64,000 nt of DNA from JBCBSP01 sp039819095 (GTDB lineage Bacteria > Pseudomonadota > Alphaproteobacteria > Caulobacterales > Maricaulaceae). The notes beneath the pieces are model-generated. The model had not been told where the DNA came from and did not search any database. It worked only from the letters and a program-made list of their open reading frames with translations. How positions within the stretch are numbered: position 1 is the first letter of the stretch; each line of letters begins with the position of its first letter. The DNA is taken from assembly GCA_039819095.1 (NCBI GenBank), contig JBCBSP010000003.1:248001-312000 (forward strand). The letters are read 5' to 3'. Both the position numbers and the translations under genes were made by a program. Shown here in pieces: positions 43,863 through 52,006 of this stretch.

Positions 43863-44978
43863 TTGAGAATTCTGCAGGTCATTCCCGAGCTGGACGCCGG
43901 AGGCGCCGAGCGCACCACGCTGGAGGTCGCCGAAGCAATCATCGCCGCAGGTGGCGAGGCGCTGGTGGTGAGCGAAGGCGGTCGGCTCGTTGAGGAGCTT
44001 GACGGGCTGGGCGCTGAATTCATCCGCCTGCCGGTGAAGACGAAAAACCCGCTCAGCTTGATGGCGAATGCCCGCGCTCTCACAAACATCTGCCGGACGC
44101 GAGCGGTGGATATCATCCATGCCCGCTCGCGCGCGCCGGCCTGGAGCGCGTTGTGGGCGGCGCGCGCTTGCCGCATTCCATTCGTCACCACTTATCACGG
44201 GGCCTATGGCGGGCGTTCGGCTCTGAAGCGCCTCTATAACTCGGTCATGGCGCGCGGCGACCGCGTGATCGCCAACTCAGGCTTCATCGCTGAGCATGTC
44301 GCCGCGACACACCATGTCGAGGCGAAGCGGTTGCGCGTGATTGCGCGCGGCGTGGACCTGGATCGGTTCGATCCGGACGCCATGGATGCTTCCTCAATCA
44401 AGGCCCTGCGCCATGGCTGGGGCGCGATGAAGAGCGATCGCGTCATCCTGCTGCCGGGCCGGCTGACCGCCTGGAAGGGGCAGACCCTGGCGATCGAGGC
44501 GGTGGGCGCGCTGAAGCGCTCCGACCTGGTTCTGGTCTGCGCCGGCGATGAGCAGGGGCGTTCGCAATACCGCGAAAGCCTGCGCCAACTCGCTGCGCGT
44601 CTCGGCGTGCGGCTTGTCCTGCCGGGTCATGTCACTGATGTGCCTGCGGCGATGGCCGCTGCAGACATCGTTATGGCTCCGTCGGTCGAGCCAGAGGCGT
44701 TCGGGCGAACGGCGGCCGAGGCCATGGCCATGGCCCGCCCGGTGATCGCTGCAGCGCATGGCGGCGCGCTGGAAGTCATTGACCCGGGGCGCACCGGCTG
44801 GCTCGTACGGCCCGGCGACCCGGCGGCGTTGGGCGAAGCTTTGCTGGACGCGTTGAGCGCTGATGCTGAAATGCTTCAAGATATGGGCGAACGCAGCCGC
44901 CTTCGTGTGATAGAACGCTTTTCGAAAGCTGCTCTGCAGGCGAGCACCTTGCGGGTCTATCGCGAGCTCTTAGAGTGA
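43863..44978 (+). CDS. GT4-family glycosyltransferase
   Basis: The 371-residue GT-B enzyme has an N-terminal acceptor domain (LQVIPELDAGGAERTTLEVAEAI), HARSRAPAW, a central RGVDLDRFDPD, then the donor-binding LLPGRLTAWKGQTLAIEA and the E-x7-E motif in VEPEAFGRTAAEAMAMARPVIA. The TTG start at 43863 follows GAAGGGG and begins exactly where homology starts; the frame is open 145 codons earlier. It is coupled to the next glycosyltransferase gene, suggesting lipopolysaccharide or capsule synthesis. Confidence 0.88.
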   Translation: MRILQVIPELDAGGAERTTLEVAEAIIAAGGEALVVSEGGRLVEELDGLGAEFIRLPVKTKNPLSLMANARALTNICRTRAVDIIHARSRAPAWSALWAARACRIPFVTTYHGAYGGRSALKRLYNSVMARGDRVIANSGFIAEHVAATHHVEAKRLRVIARGVDLDRFDPDAMDASSIKALRHGWGAMKSDRVILLPGRLTAWKGQTLAIEAVGALKRSDLVLVCAGDEQGRSQYRESLRQLAARLGVRLVLPGHVTDVPAAMAAADIVMAPSVEPEAFGRTAAEAMAMARPVIAAAHGGALEVIDPGRTGWLVRPGDPAALGEALLDALSADAEMLQDMGERSRLRVIERFSKAALQASTLRVYRELLE

Positions 44979-44983
44979 GGGTG

Positions 44984-45970
44984 ATGAACCAGTCCGAACC
45001 CGTCAAAGAACAAGTCCTCGTCCTTTATGACGGCGATCTTGTCGATGCGGTGCGCATGCTCGCGCCGGCGAAGCGGATTCGCGATCATCACCGTAAGGCG
45101 CGCATAACCCTGCTGTGCGGGCCGGAATTCGAAGGCCTGTTCAAGCACTGCCCGTATTTCAATGCGGTCGAGCCGTCCTTGCGTGAAACCGCCGGCAAGG
45201 GCTTTTTCGATCGGCTCAAGGCGGCCCGCGCTTCGGCCTTTGACCTGGTCTATGATCTGGGTTCCGGCTTGGCCGGCGCACGGGTGAAGTCCGGTATGCG
45301 CTTTTCGCGAACGCGCTGGGTTGATGCGGCTCCTGATCCCGCCCAATCGGGCCACCCGGTCGAGCAGGCCGCCGCCAAGCTCGGCGCTGCGGGTCTGGGT
45401 GCGACCGGCTATCGTCTTGGTGAAGCGGAGCCGCCGGAGCTGGACTGGGTCGATTTCGTCGCCAAGCGCTCGCGCACGGTCGAGCCGGCCTATTTTGGTC
45501 TGACCGGCGCCTACGCTCTGTTCGCTCCAGCGGGCGATGAGGTCAAGCCGGCTCTGCGCTGGCCGAAAGAACGCTGGGCCTCACTGGCCCATGAACTGCT
45601 TGAGCAGGGTGTGGAGGCGGCGGTTGTCGGCGGTCCGTCGACCCGTGAGATCGGGCGCTATGTGGCCCATGTCACGCCCGGCGCCCGCGATCTGACCGGC
45701 AAGGCGAACCTCATTCAGCTCGCCGGTCTTGGTCGGCGCGCCAATTTCGCCTTTGGCGAGGATGTTCCGCTGCTGCATCTGCTCGTCGCCGCTGGCGCGC
45801 CGGCGGTTCTGTTCCATCCTGGAGAGCACGCGCCGCTTGAACGCGCGCCGCGCGGGCTCGCGCCCACCGTGCTGATGCATGCGCCTACTCTGGCGCAGAT
45901 CTCGGTGGCCGAAGCCGTTCAGGCCATGCGCGCGGCCGGCGGGTTCAGCGATGGCGTCGCCGCCGCATGA
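44984..45970 (+). CDS. GT9-family (heptosyltransferase-like) glycosyltransferase
   Basis: A 328-residue cytosolic protein related to ADP-heptose:LPS heptosyltransferases: an N-terminal Rossmann half (VLVLYDGDLVDAVRMLAPAKRI), the substrate domain, then FAPAGDEVKPALRWPKERWASLAHELLEQGVEAAVVGGPSTREIG and a late HLLVAAGAPAVLFHPGEHAP. The usual DTG before the last helix reads GEDVPLLHLL here, so the donor site is divergent. The start may instead be the GTG at 44975, overlapping the preceding stop. Acts with the GT4 in envelope glycan synthesis. Confidence 0.83.
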   Translation: MNQSEPVKEQVLVLYDGDLVDAVRMLAPAKRIRDHHRKARITLLCGPEFEGLFKHCPYFNAVEPSLRETAGKGFFDRLKAARASAFDLVYDLGSGLAGARVKSGMRFSRTRWVDAAPDPAQSGHPVEQAAAKLGAAGLGATGYRLGEAEPPELDWVDFVAKRSRTVEPAYFGLTGAYALFAPAGDEVKPALRWPKERWASLAHELLEQGVEAAVVGGPSTREIGRYVAHVTPGARDLTGKANLIQLAGLGRRANFAFGEDVPLLHLLVAAGAPAVLFHPGEHAPLERAPRGLAPTVLMHAPTLAQISVAEAVQAMRAAGGFSDGVAAA

Positions 45971-46091
45971 TGTCTTGATTTTTTACAGCCTATGGCGATA
46001 AGCGCCATGGAGATGAGCGTCGGGGCTGCGATCCCGGCGCACAATGACGTATGATGACCGCTCAACCGGCCGCTTCTGAAGGAGAAGACGC

Positions 46092-46631
46092 ATAGCTAGA
46101 CGACCACACGCCGCGCCGCCGCCCAAGAAAGAGGGCCCGCGCATCAACCGGGATATCCGCGTTCCACGCGTGCTCCTGATCGACGAAGAGGGCGAAAAAC
46201 AAGGCGAAATGCCGACCGAGGCCGCACTGGAGGCGGCTGAAGAGGCCGGCCTGGATCTCGTTGAGGTCGCGCCGGGCGCCAATCCGCCCGTCTGCAAGAT
46301 TCTGGACTACGGCAAGCTCAAATATCAGGAGCAGAAGAAGAAAGCCGAAGCCAAGAAGAAGCAGAAGACGCAGGATATCAAAGAGATCAAGATGCGCCCG
46401 AACATCGACGTGCATGACTACGAGGTCAAAACACGCTCGATGCGCCGCTTCTTCGAGGAAGGCGACAAGGTGAAGGTCACTTTGCGTTTCCGGGGCCGTG
46501 AAATGGCCCACCAGGATCGCGGCATGGATGTCATGAACCGGGTCAAGGCGGACTTCCACGAGCTCGCGAAGGTCGAGTTCGAGCCCAAGCTGGAAGGCCG
46601 GCAGATGGTCATGGTGATGGCGCCGCGCTGA
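46092..46631 (+). CDS. infC: Translation initiation factor IF-3, ATA start
   Basis: IF-3 keeps 30S subunits free and proofreads the start codon. The frame has an in-frame stop at 46077-46079 and no ATG, GTG or TTG before 46167, yet the conserved N-terminus (RINRDIRVPRVLLID) begins earlier. ATA at 46092 lies seven bases after a strong GGAG (46081-46084), so the 179-residue protein very likely starts there. The core PPVCKILDYGKLKYQEQKKKAEA and C-terminal RGREMAHQDRGMDVM match IF-3. A rare start codon allows known IF-3 autoregulation. Confidence 0.95.
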   Translation: MARRPHAAPPPKKEGPRINRDIRVPRVLLIDEEGEKQGEMPTEAALEAAEEAGLDLVEVAPGANPPVCKILDYGKLKYQEQKKKAEAKKKQKTQDIKEIKMRPNIDVHDYEVKTRSMRRFFEEGDKVKVTLRFRGREMAHQDRGMDVMNRVKADFHELAKVEFEPKLEGRQMVMVMAPR

Positions 46632-46661
46632 GACGGCGACCGCCTTGCGAGTAAGCTGAAC

Positions 46662-46696
46662 AGCGCTCGCCCCTCAGGGGCGGGCGCTTTTCTTTT
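46662..46696 (+). terminator. Intrinsic terminator after infC
   Basis: AGCGCTCGCCCC (46662-46673) pairs with GGGGCGGGCGCT (46677-46688), with one G-T pair, over a three-base loop; TTTTCTTTT follows. It is a strong rho-independent terminator 31 bases after the infC stop and uncouples infC from the genes downstream. Confidence 0.85.
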
Positions 46697-46772
46697 GCCC
46701 CGGACGGGCCCATGATCAAACCATTCTCGCCCTGACGGTGCGCCGCCAGAGGCGTCATTCAGGGGTAAGATC

Positions 46773-47702
46773 ATGTTACAGCTTCAACCGTTCACCACAC
46801 TCATGCTTGCCGGCGCCGGCGCGGTGCTGCTTTGCGCGCCGGGCTTGGCGCAGGACTATTCTGAAGACCCGACCTACGGATCGGTGCGGCTCAGCGCCGG
46901 CTTTGTTCCCGACCCGCATAGCGTCACGCTGACCGCCGGGGGCTCGATCCGGGCTCAGGACCGGTTTTCAGAATGCCGCGGCTATATCGCGAACGCGCCC
47001 GATTACTCGTTGTATTACGAGGCGGGTACGATGGGTTTGTATTTCAGCGTCGATTCCGACCGGGACACCACGCTGGTGATCAACGGGCCGGATACACGCT
47101 GGTATTGCGATGACGACGGGGCAGATGAGCCGCTGAACCCGCTGGTTCATTTCACCAACCCGCAATCGGGTCGATACGATATCTGGGTCGGCACCTATGG
47201 CGACAGCATGGCTTCGGCGACTCTGTTCATCTCCGAGCTTGGAGAAGCCACAGACAGCGGCGGGCTGAACGCCTCGGGCGGCGGGGTCAATCTGGCCCTG
47301 ATGGCGCGTGAGGGGACCTATTCGCTCACCGGTGGTTATCTGCCTGATCCCTGGCGGCTCAATGTGACGGCGGGCGGCGCCCTTTCCGCTTCGACAGCCA
47401 TTAGCTCGCAATGTCGGGGCAATGTTACCTCCGAGCCGACCGTGGAAATCCAGTACAGCGGCAGCGGGCCGCTCTATTTCTATACGGGAGGCTCGGTGGA
47501 TACGACGCTCGCCGTCAATTTGCCGAACGGCTCCTGGGTCTGCGACGATGACGGCTCCCAGCACGGGCTCAATGCCGCGCTCACCGCCAATGGCGGGTCG
47601 GGGACCTATGATGTCTATGTGGGCACTTTCGGGTCGAATATTGCCAACACCAGCCTGATGGTGTCAGAGATTCGCATTGATCACGGCTCGATGTCTAAAT
47701 AG
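46773..47702 (+). CDS. Secreted protein with two Cys/DDD-type domains
   Basis: The 309-residue protein has a signal peptide (cleavage near GLAQ, residue 27) and two homologous domains of about 125 residues (35-156 and 182-305). Each has a GFVPDP/GYLPDP opening, a Cys (C68, C214), a second Cys 43-44 residues later in WYCDDD/WVCDDD (C112, C257), and an ending YDIWVGTYG or YDVYVGTFG. The Cys pair probably forms a disulfide and the Asp triplet may bind calcium; both are inferences. Two more genes of this family follow. AGGGG lies seven bases before the ATG. The family is not recognised by name. Confidence 0.85.
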   Translation: MLQLQPFTTLMLAGAGAVLLCAPGLAQDYSEDPTYGSVRLSAGFVPDPHSVTLTAGGSIRAQDRFSECRGYIANAPDYSLYYEAGTMGLYFSVDSDRDTTLVINGPDTRWYCDDDGADEPLNPLVHFTNPQSGRYDIWVGTYGDSMASATLFISELGEATDSGGLNASGGGVNLALMAREGTYSLTGGYLPDPWRLNVTAGGALSASTAISSQCRGNVTSEPTVEIQYSGSGPLYFYTGGSVDTTLAVNLPNGSWVCDDDGSQHGLNAALTANGGSGTYDVYVGTFGSNIANTSLMVSEIRIDHGSMSK

Positions 47703-50086
47703 GTGGCGGTGAAACGGGGCAGGTCCGGACTGCCGCTTATTGGCGAGGCTTGGCCCCATTTCCGCCGCGGTTAACCGATGAAGTGGCGGGCGAACAGAGA
47801 TTTGGCTTTCGAGACATGTCCATGACCCGCTTCTTCCGGCTTCTGCCCATCTGCCTGGCCTTGGCGACGGTTCAACCGGCCTTAGCCCAGGACGCCTCCT
47901 TGAGCCCGGTTTCTGGATCGGCGGCTCTGGCGTCCGGCTTCACGCCGGATCCCTATGAGGTCGAAATCCAGTCGGGCGGCGCGCTCGACGCTCGCGCAGC
48001 GGGCGGTCCGTCCTGCACCGGTTTCGTTTCAGCGTCTCCCAGCTTCCGGCTTTTCTACTCTGCGGGAGAAGGCGCGCCTCTGGTTCTGGCGATAACCGGC
48101 CCGCAGGCCGGCCTGCTCCTCGTGAATACGCCGGACGGCCGCTGGACCTGCGCCAGTTCCGGGTCAGGCGCGCGCCTGCGCCTGGAGGCCCCGCAGACCG
48201 GCCAATACGATATCTGGGCGGGAAATGGCGAGGCCGGAGCACCGGGCGCCGCCAGCCTGCAGGTTTCAGAACACGCCGCGCCCTAAAGCGCGGCTTTCTT
48301 TCTTCATGCGTCAGGGGAGGACGCCATGTCCGCCAGTATTCATAGAACCACCATCACCGCCAGCCTGCTCGCCGCACTGCTGAGTTCCACTGCGCTCGCC
48401 CAGGCGCCGGGCGCAGAGCCCGGCTACGGAACCGTACGCTTTGACGGTGATAGCGGGCCGATCTCCGCAGCGGTTCGAGCCGGCGGCGCGCTCAGCGCCG
48501 ACCGCGCTTCATCGGGCTGCGCCGGCTATATCACGGACGGGCCGACCCTGGTTGTCGATCACGCCGGGGGCATGGAGGCGCTCTACCTGTCAGCGGCTTC
48601 AGATGTGGATACGACGCTGGTCGTCCGTGATCCGGGCGGGCGATGGATCTGCGATGATGATGGTGGGGCGGGCGGTTTCAATCCGGGGGTGCGCATTGGT
48701 GGCGCACCGGCGGGTCGTTACGAGATCTGGGTCGGCACATTCTCCGCCGGCGTTGGCTATCCGGTCGCATTGGTCCACGCTTCCGAAACCGGCTTTTCCG
48801 ATGCAAATCCGTATGCTCGAACCCTGAACGAGGGCGGCGAGCCGCAGATCCGAATGAATCTGGCGGCGGGATTTGATGAAGACCCGCGCCGCGCAGTGGT
48901 GCGCGCGGGCGGAGATGTCGATCTTGGAAATTCCGGCACAGGCTGCTTCGGATATGTCGCAGAAGCGCCAAGCGCGGCGCTGACCTATGAGGCGGGCGCG
49001 CTGGGGCTATACCTCGCCGCCCTGAGCGATGAGCGCGATCTGGTGCTCGCGGTACAGACGCCTTCAGGAGGCTGGGTGTGTGATGACGACAGCGCCGGCG
49101 ACCTCAATCCGGGCATTCATCTGACCGAGCCGGAGAGCGGCGAGTATCGCATCTGGGCCGGAACGCTCGGCGATGCCGCCCCCGTCAACGCTGAGCTGAC
49201 CGTCTCCGAAATCGGATTCGCCGGCGTCGACTACCGCCTCGACCTGGCTGCGCCGGCGCTTTTCGGAACCGAAAGCCTGCAGGCCGGCTTCAGCCCGGAT
49301 CCGGCCAGCTTCCCTGTCGAAGCGGGTGGGCCGCTGGATGCATATCGGGCCATTGATGAAAGCGAGGTGGTCAATGGTTGGTGTGCAGGTTCGATCACCC
49401 GCGCGCCGTCATTCGAACTGATGCTCGACGGAGCCAATGAGGCGCCGCTGCATGTCTCTGCAAGTTCCGATGGTGATGCGACCCTTGCGGTCAATGCCCC
49501 TGACGGCTCCTGGTGGTGCGATGATGACAGCGGCGCGGGCCTGAACCCGGCCCTGGTTGTGGAGCCTGCCCAAGCCGGCGTCTACGATATCTATGTCGGA
49601 GGGTTCAGCGGAGATGAGCGCTTCGATGCGCAGCTGCACGTCTCACAAACCGGCCCCGGCCCGGATGGGATCATTCCCAGCGTAGACCTGACGCTTCCGG
49701 CTCTGTTCGGCGAGATCGCTTTGGCGCCCGGATTTGCGCCGCAACCCTATGCGCTCAGGGTTGACGCCGGCGGTCCGCTGCAGGCGAGCGAGGCCGGTGT
49801 GGAGGCGCCGGCAGACGGGTGGTGCGCCGGCATGATCACCACCGCGCCGACCGTGGAGCTGGACTGGTCCGGTCAGGGCGGGCCGCTCGTGCTTGACGCG
49901 CTCACAGTTGAGGGCGACACCACGTTGGTCGTGAATCTGCCGGATGGAAGTTGGGCCTGCGATGATGATGGCGGCGAGGGCTTGAACGCCCGCCTTGTGT
50001 TGAGCGGGGCGCCGGGCGGCGTATACGACATCTATGTCGGAGCCTTCGGCGCGGGTCAGATCGAGGCTGAACTGCAAATCTCGGAG
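46875..50086 (+). repeat. Seven copies of one secreted domain over three genes
   Basis: Domain copies lie at about 46875-47240 and 47316-47687 (first gene), 47918-48271 (second), and 48425-48796, 48845-49222, 49265-49654 and 49703-50086 (third). All have a Cys pair 43-45 residues apart and an aromatic-I/V-x-G ending; six of seven have C-D-D-D after the second cysteine. The arrangement suggests tandem duplication followed by divergence. Confidence 0.8.
47816..48286 (+). CDS. Secreted single-domain member of the Cys/DDD family
   Basis: The 156-residue protein has a signal peptide (LLPICLALATVQPALAQ) and one copy of the domain: GFTPDP, C67 in SCTGFV, C112 in WTCASS and QYDIWAGN. The Asp triplet that follows the second cysteine in the other copies is replaced by ASS, so any metal site is probably lost while the disulfide can still form. 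The start could also be the ATG at 47822. It lies between the two larger family members. Confidence 0.78.
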   Translation: MSMTRFFRLLPICLALATVQPALAQDASLSPVSGSAALASGFTPDPYEVEIQSGGALDARAAGGPSCTGFVSASPSFRLFYSAGEGAPLVLAITGPQAGLLLVNTPDGRWTCASSGSGARLRLEAPQTGQYDIWAGNGEAGAPGAASLQVSEHAAP

Positions 50087-50113
50087 GCCCTGCCCGAACC
50101 GTCTGGCGGGTAA
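48326..50113 (+). CDS. Secreted protein with four Cys/DDD-type domains
   Basis: The 595-residue protein has a signal peptide (ending near STALAQ) and four repeats at about residues 34-157, 174-299, 314-443 and 460-587. Cys pairs are C65/C109, C207/C252, C353/C398 and C500/C545, each 44-45 apart, with CDDD following the second Cys in all four. Repeats 3 and 4 share WCAG and DIYVG and an extra linker (ALFG), so they are closest to each other. A GGGGAGG site precedes the ATG. Function unknown; surface or matrix protein is plausible. Confidence 0.85.
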   Translation: MSASIHRTTITASLLAALLSSTALAQAPGAEPGYGTVRFDGDSGPISAAVRAGGALSADRASSGCAGYITDGPTLVVDHAGGMEALYLSAASDVDTTLVVRDPGGRWICDDDGGAGGFNPGVRIGGAPAGRYEIWVGTFSAGVGYPVALVHASETGFSDANPYARTLNEGGEPQIRMNLAAGFDEDPRRAVVRAGGDVDLGNSGTGCFGYVAEAPSAALTYEAGALGLYLAALSDERDLVLAVQTPSGGWVCDDDSAGDLNPGIHLTEPESGEYRIWAGTLGDAAPVNAELTVSEIGFAGVDYRLDLAAPALFGTESLQAGFSPDPASFPVEAGGPLDAYRAIDESEVVNGWCAGSITRAPSFELMLDGANEAPLHVSASSDGDATLAVNAPDGSWWCDDDSGAGLNPALVVEPAQAGVYDIYVGGFSGDERFDAQLHVSQTGPGPDGIIPSVDLTLPALFGEIALAPGFAPQPYALRVDAGGPLQASEAGVEAPADGWCAGMITTAPTVELDWSGQGGPLVLDALTVEGDTTLVVNLPDGSWACDDDGGEGLNARLVLSGAPGGVYDIYVGAFGAGQIEAELQISEALPEPSGG

Positions 50114-50146
50114 GCGCACAGAGTCAGCCAAATCGGCAGGCTATGC

Positions 50147-50174
50147 TTGCTTTTTGGAGGCGCGCGCGTATAAC
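50147..50174 (+). promoter_or_regulatory. Candidate promoter for rpmI-rplT
   Basis: TTGCTT (50147-50152) and TATAAC (50169-50174) are spaced by 16 bases, close to a housekeeping promoter, about 100 bases before rpmI. A GC-rich alternating tract around the -10 could form a hairpin. This would give the ribosomal genes their own start after separation from infC. Confidence 0.5.
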
Positions 50175-50275
50175 CGCGCGCTCACATCACCGGCCTACCC
50201 GGCCCTTTCGACATGCCGGGCGGCCTTGCAACGCTGATTTCGCCTGTTTTCAGGCGGGTTAAGAAGGAGAGCGAA

Positions 50276-50479
50276 ATGTCGAAAATGAAGACCAAGAGCG
50301 GCGCGAAGAAGCGCTTCAAGGTCACCGGAAGCGGTAAGGTGATGGCGGCTCAGGCCGGCAAGCGCCACGGCATGATCAAGCGGACGCCCAAACAGATCCG
50401 CCAAAAGCGGGGCACCACGGCTCTCGCGGAGCCGGACGCCAAGATCGTGAAGCGGAGCTACATGCCCTACAATCGCTAA
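50276..50479 (+). CDS. rpmI: 50S ribosomal protein L35
   Basis: The 67-residue basic protein has the L35 pattern MSKMKTKSGAKKRFKVTGSGKV followed by KRHGMIKRTPKQIRQKRGT. It is a component of the large ribosomal subunit. An AAGGAGAGCG site precedes the ATG. It forms an operon with rplT 58 bases downstream. In most bacteria infC lies just before it; here three secreted-protein genes intervene. Confidence 0.96.
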   Translation: MSKMKTKSGAKKRFKVTGSGKVMAAQAGKRHGMIKRTPKQIRQKRGTTALAEPDAKIVKRSYMPYNR

Positions 50480-50537
50480 GCGGTTGCAGCGCATTCCGTC
50501 CTTCTTCTGACCTGAACTCGCCTCAAGGAGCCTCCAC

Positions 50538-50897
50538 ATGGCCCGCGTCTCAACCGGCCCGGCGTCCCACGCCCGCCACCGCAAAGTCATCAAACAAGCC
50601 AAAGGCTATTACGGCCGCCGCAAGAACACCTTCCGCGTCGCCAACCAGGCGGTCGAGAAGGCCGGCCAGTACGCTTATCGCGACCGCCGCGCGAAGAAGC
50701 GCACCTTCCGTGCGCTGTGGATTCAGCGCATCAACGCCGCCGCGCGTCTGAACGAGCTGACCTACGCCACCTTCATGCATGGTCTGTCGCGCGCTGGTAT
50801 CGAGCTGGACCGCAAAGTGCTCGCCGACATCGCCGTACGCGACGCCGATGCGTTCGCGGCTTTGGCTGAAGAAGCGAAAAAAGCGCTGAACGACTAA
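50538..50897 (+). CDS. rplT: 50S ribosomal protein L20
   Basis: L20 binds 23S rRNA early in large-subunit assembly and in many bacteria represses its own operon. The 119-residue protein shows ARHRKVIKQAKGYYGRRKNTFRVA, YRDRRAKKRTFRALWIQRINAA and LNELTYATFMHGL. The intrinsic terminator at 50926-50959 follows its stop. Confidence 0.97.
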   Translation: MARVSTGPASHARHRKVIKQAKGYYGRRKNTFRVANQAVEKAGQYAYRDRRAKKRTFRALWIQRINAAARLNELTYATFMHGLSRAGIELDRKVLADIAVRDADAFAALAEEAKKALND

Positions 50898-50925
50898 GCG
50901 CTTCGCTCCTTGCCGAGACGAATTA

Positions 50926-50959
50926 ACGCTCGCCGGCGCACCTCGCCGGCGGGCGTTTT
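50926..50959 (+). terminator. Intrinsic terminator after rplT
   Basis: ACGCTCGCCGGCG (50926-50938) pairs with CGCCGGCGGGCGT (50944-50956) over a five-base loop, with one T-G pair, and TTTT ends the site. It closes the rpmI-rplT operon. Confidence 0.85.
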
Positions 50960-51000
50960 CATCTCCACCGATCTGCGTCGATGCGGCGCGGCTCCCGTCA

Positions 51001-51015
51001 TTAAAGCTTGATTGA
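51001..51015. promoter_or_regulatory. CtrA-box-like site upstream of exbB
   Basis: TTAA-N7-TTGA matches 7 of 8 defined bases of the CtrA box and lies 56 bases before the exbB start. A few such matches are expected by chance in a window this size, so this is only a candidate. Confidence 0.25.
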
Positions 51016-51070
51016 ACTGTCGCAAGATCGGCGCACCGTCCCTTCATGACTGCGGGCTGAGGGGGACGCC

Positions 51071-51991
51071 ATGCAAGACACGCCATTATCATCACCGTCC
51101 GCGGACGCCAGCCTTTCCGCCCCGGCTTGCCCGGCAAGCGATGTGGTTTGCGCCACCGCGCTTTCCGCCTGTCCAGCCGATGCCGCCCAGGCGATGTGCC
51201 AGCAGACCGTACTGGCGTGCCCGTCCGGGGACATGGCCTGTTATGAGGCCGCTTTGCGCGAAGCCGGCGGCGCGCTAAACGCCCTGCCGCCCGCCGACAC
51301 GCCTTTCTACGCGGGCCTTGTCGATCTGCTGACGGTCGGCGGACCGGTCATCATGATACTCGCAGTCCTGTCGCTGTTATCGCTCGCTATCATCCTGGCG
51401 AAGCTGATCCAGTTCACGTTGTTGAACGTCTCAGCACGCGGCTTCGTGCAGCACGCCGCCAACCGGCTCAAAACCGGTGATGCGCAGGGCGCGCTGGAAC
51501 TGTTGAGCCGCCGGCGCGGACCGGTGGCGCGGGTGATGGAGGCTGCGGTTCGCGGAAAAGCGCTTGATGCCGATGAGGCGCTGACCCGTGAGGAGGTGAC
51601 ACGCGTCGCTCAGCAACAGCTGGAGGGGCTCGAGGCGGGACTTCCCTATCTTAGCCTGATTGCGACAATCAGTCCGCTTCTGGGCCTGCTCGGGACGGTG
51701 CTTGGCATGATCGAGGCTTTCCAGCAGCTTGAAGGCGCCGGCGACCGGGTCGATCCGGCCATCCTGTCCGGCGGCATCTGGGAAGCCTTGCTGACCACCG
51801 CCGCCGGCCTTTCGGTGGCGATCCCGGCGGCGGCGGTCTTCACCTGGCTGCAGCGCACAGTCGATGTCGTGGCTGAACGCATGGAGGACGCCGCAACGCG
51901 CGTCTTCACCGTCTCGCTCTTCGTTGCGGCGCAGCCGGCGGCAGGCCACGCCGCGTCTGAACGCGCACCCGATCCGGTTCCGGCCGAGTAG
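51071..51991 (+). CDS. exbB: ExbB/TolQ-family proton channel with Cys-rich N-terminus
   Basis: ExbB forms the inner-membrane pentamer that, with ExbD, energises TonB by proton flow. The 306-residue protein has a first membrane helix about residues 85-115, the cytoplasmic loop, and two more helices (LPYLSLIATISPLLGLLGTVLGMIEAF and ALLTTAAGLSVAIPAAAVF). The first 80 residues hold six cysteines at 20, 27, 34, 43, 50 and 57 with spacings 7,7,9,7,7, unusual for the family. If N-out, these would be periplasmic and could form disulfides. Heads an exbB-exbD-exbD-tonB operon. Confidence 0.88.
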   Translation: MQDTPLSSPSADASLSAPACPASDVVCATALSACPADAAQAMCQQTVLACPSGDMACYEAALREAGGALNALPPADTPFYAGLVDLLTVGGPVIMILAVLSLLSLAIILAKLIQFTLLNVSARGFVQHAANRLKTGDAQGALELLSRRRGPVARVMEAAVRGKALDADEALTREEVTRVAQQQLEGLEAGLPYLSLIATISPLLGLLGTVLGMIEAFQQLEGAGDRVDPAILSGGIWEALLTTAAGLSVAIPAAAVFTWLQRTVDVVAERMEDAATRVFTVSLFVAAQPAAGHAASERAPDPVPAE

Positions 51992-52006
51992 GCGCGCGAG
52001 GCCGTC

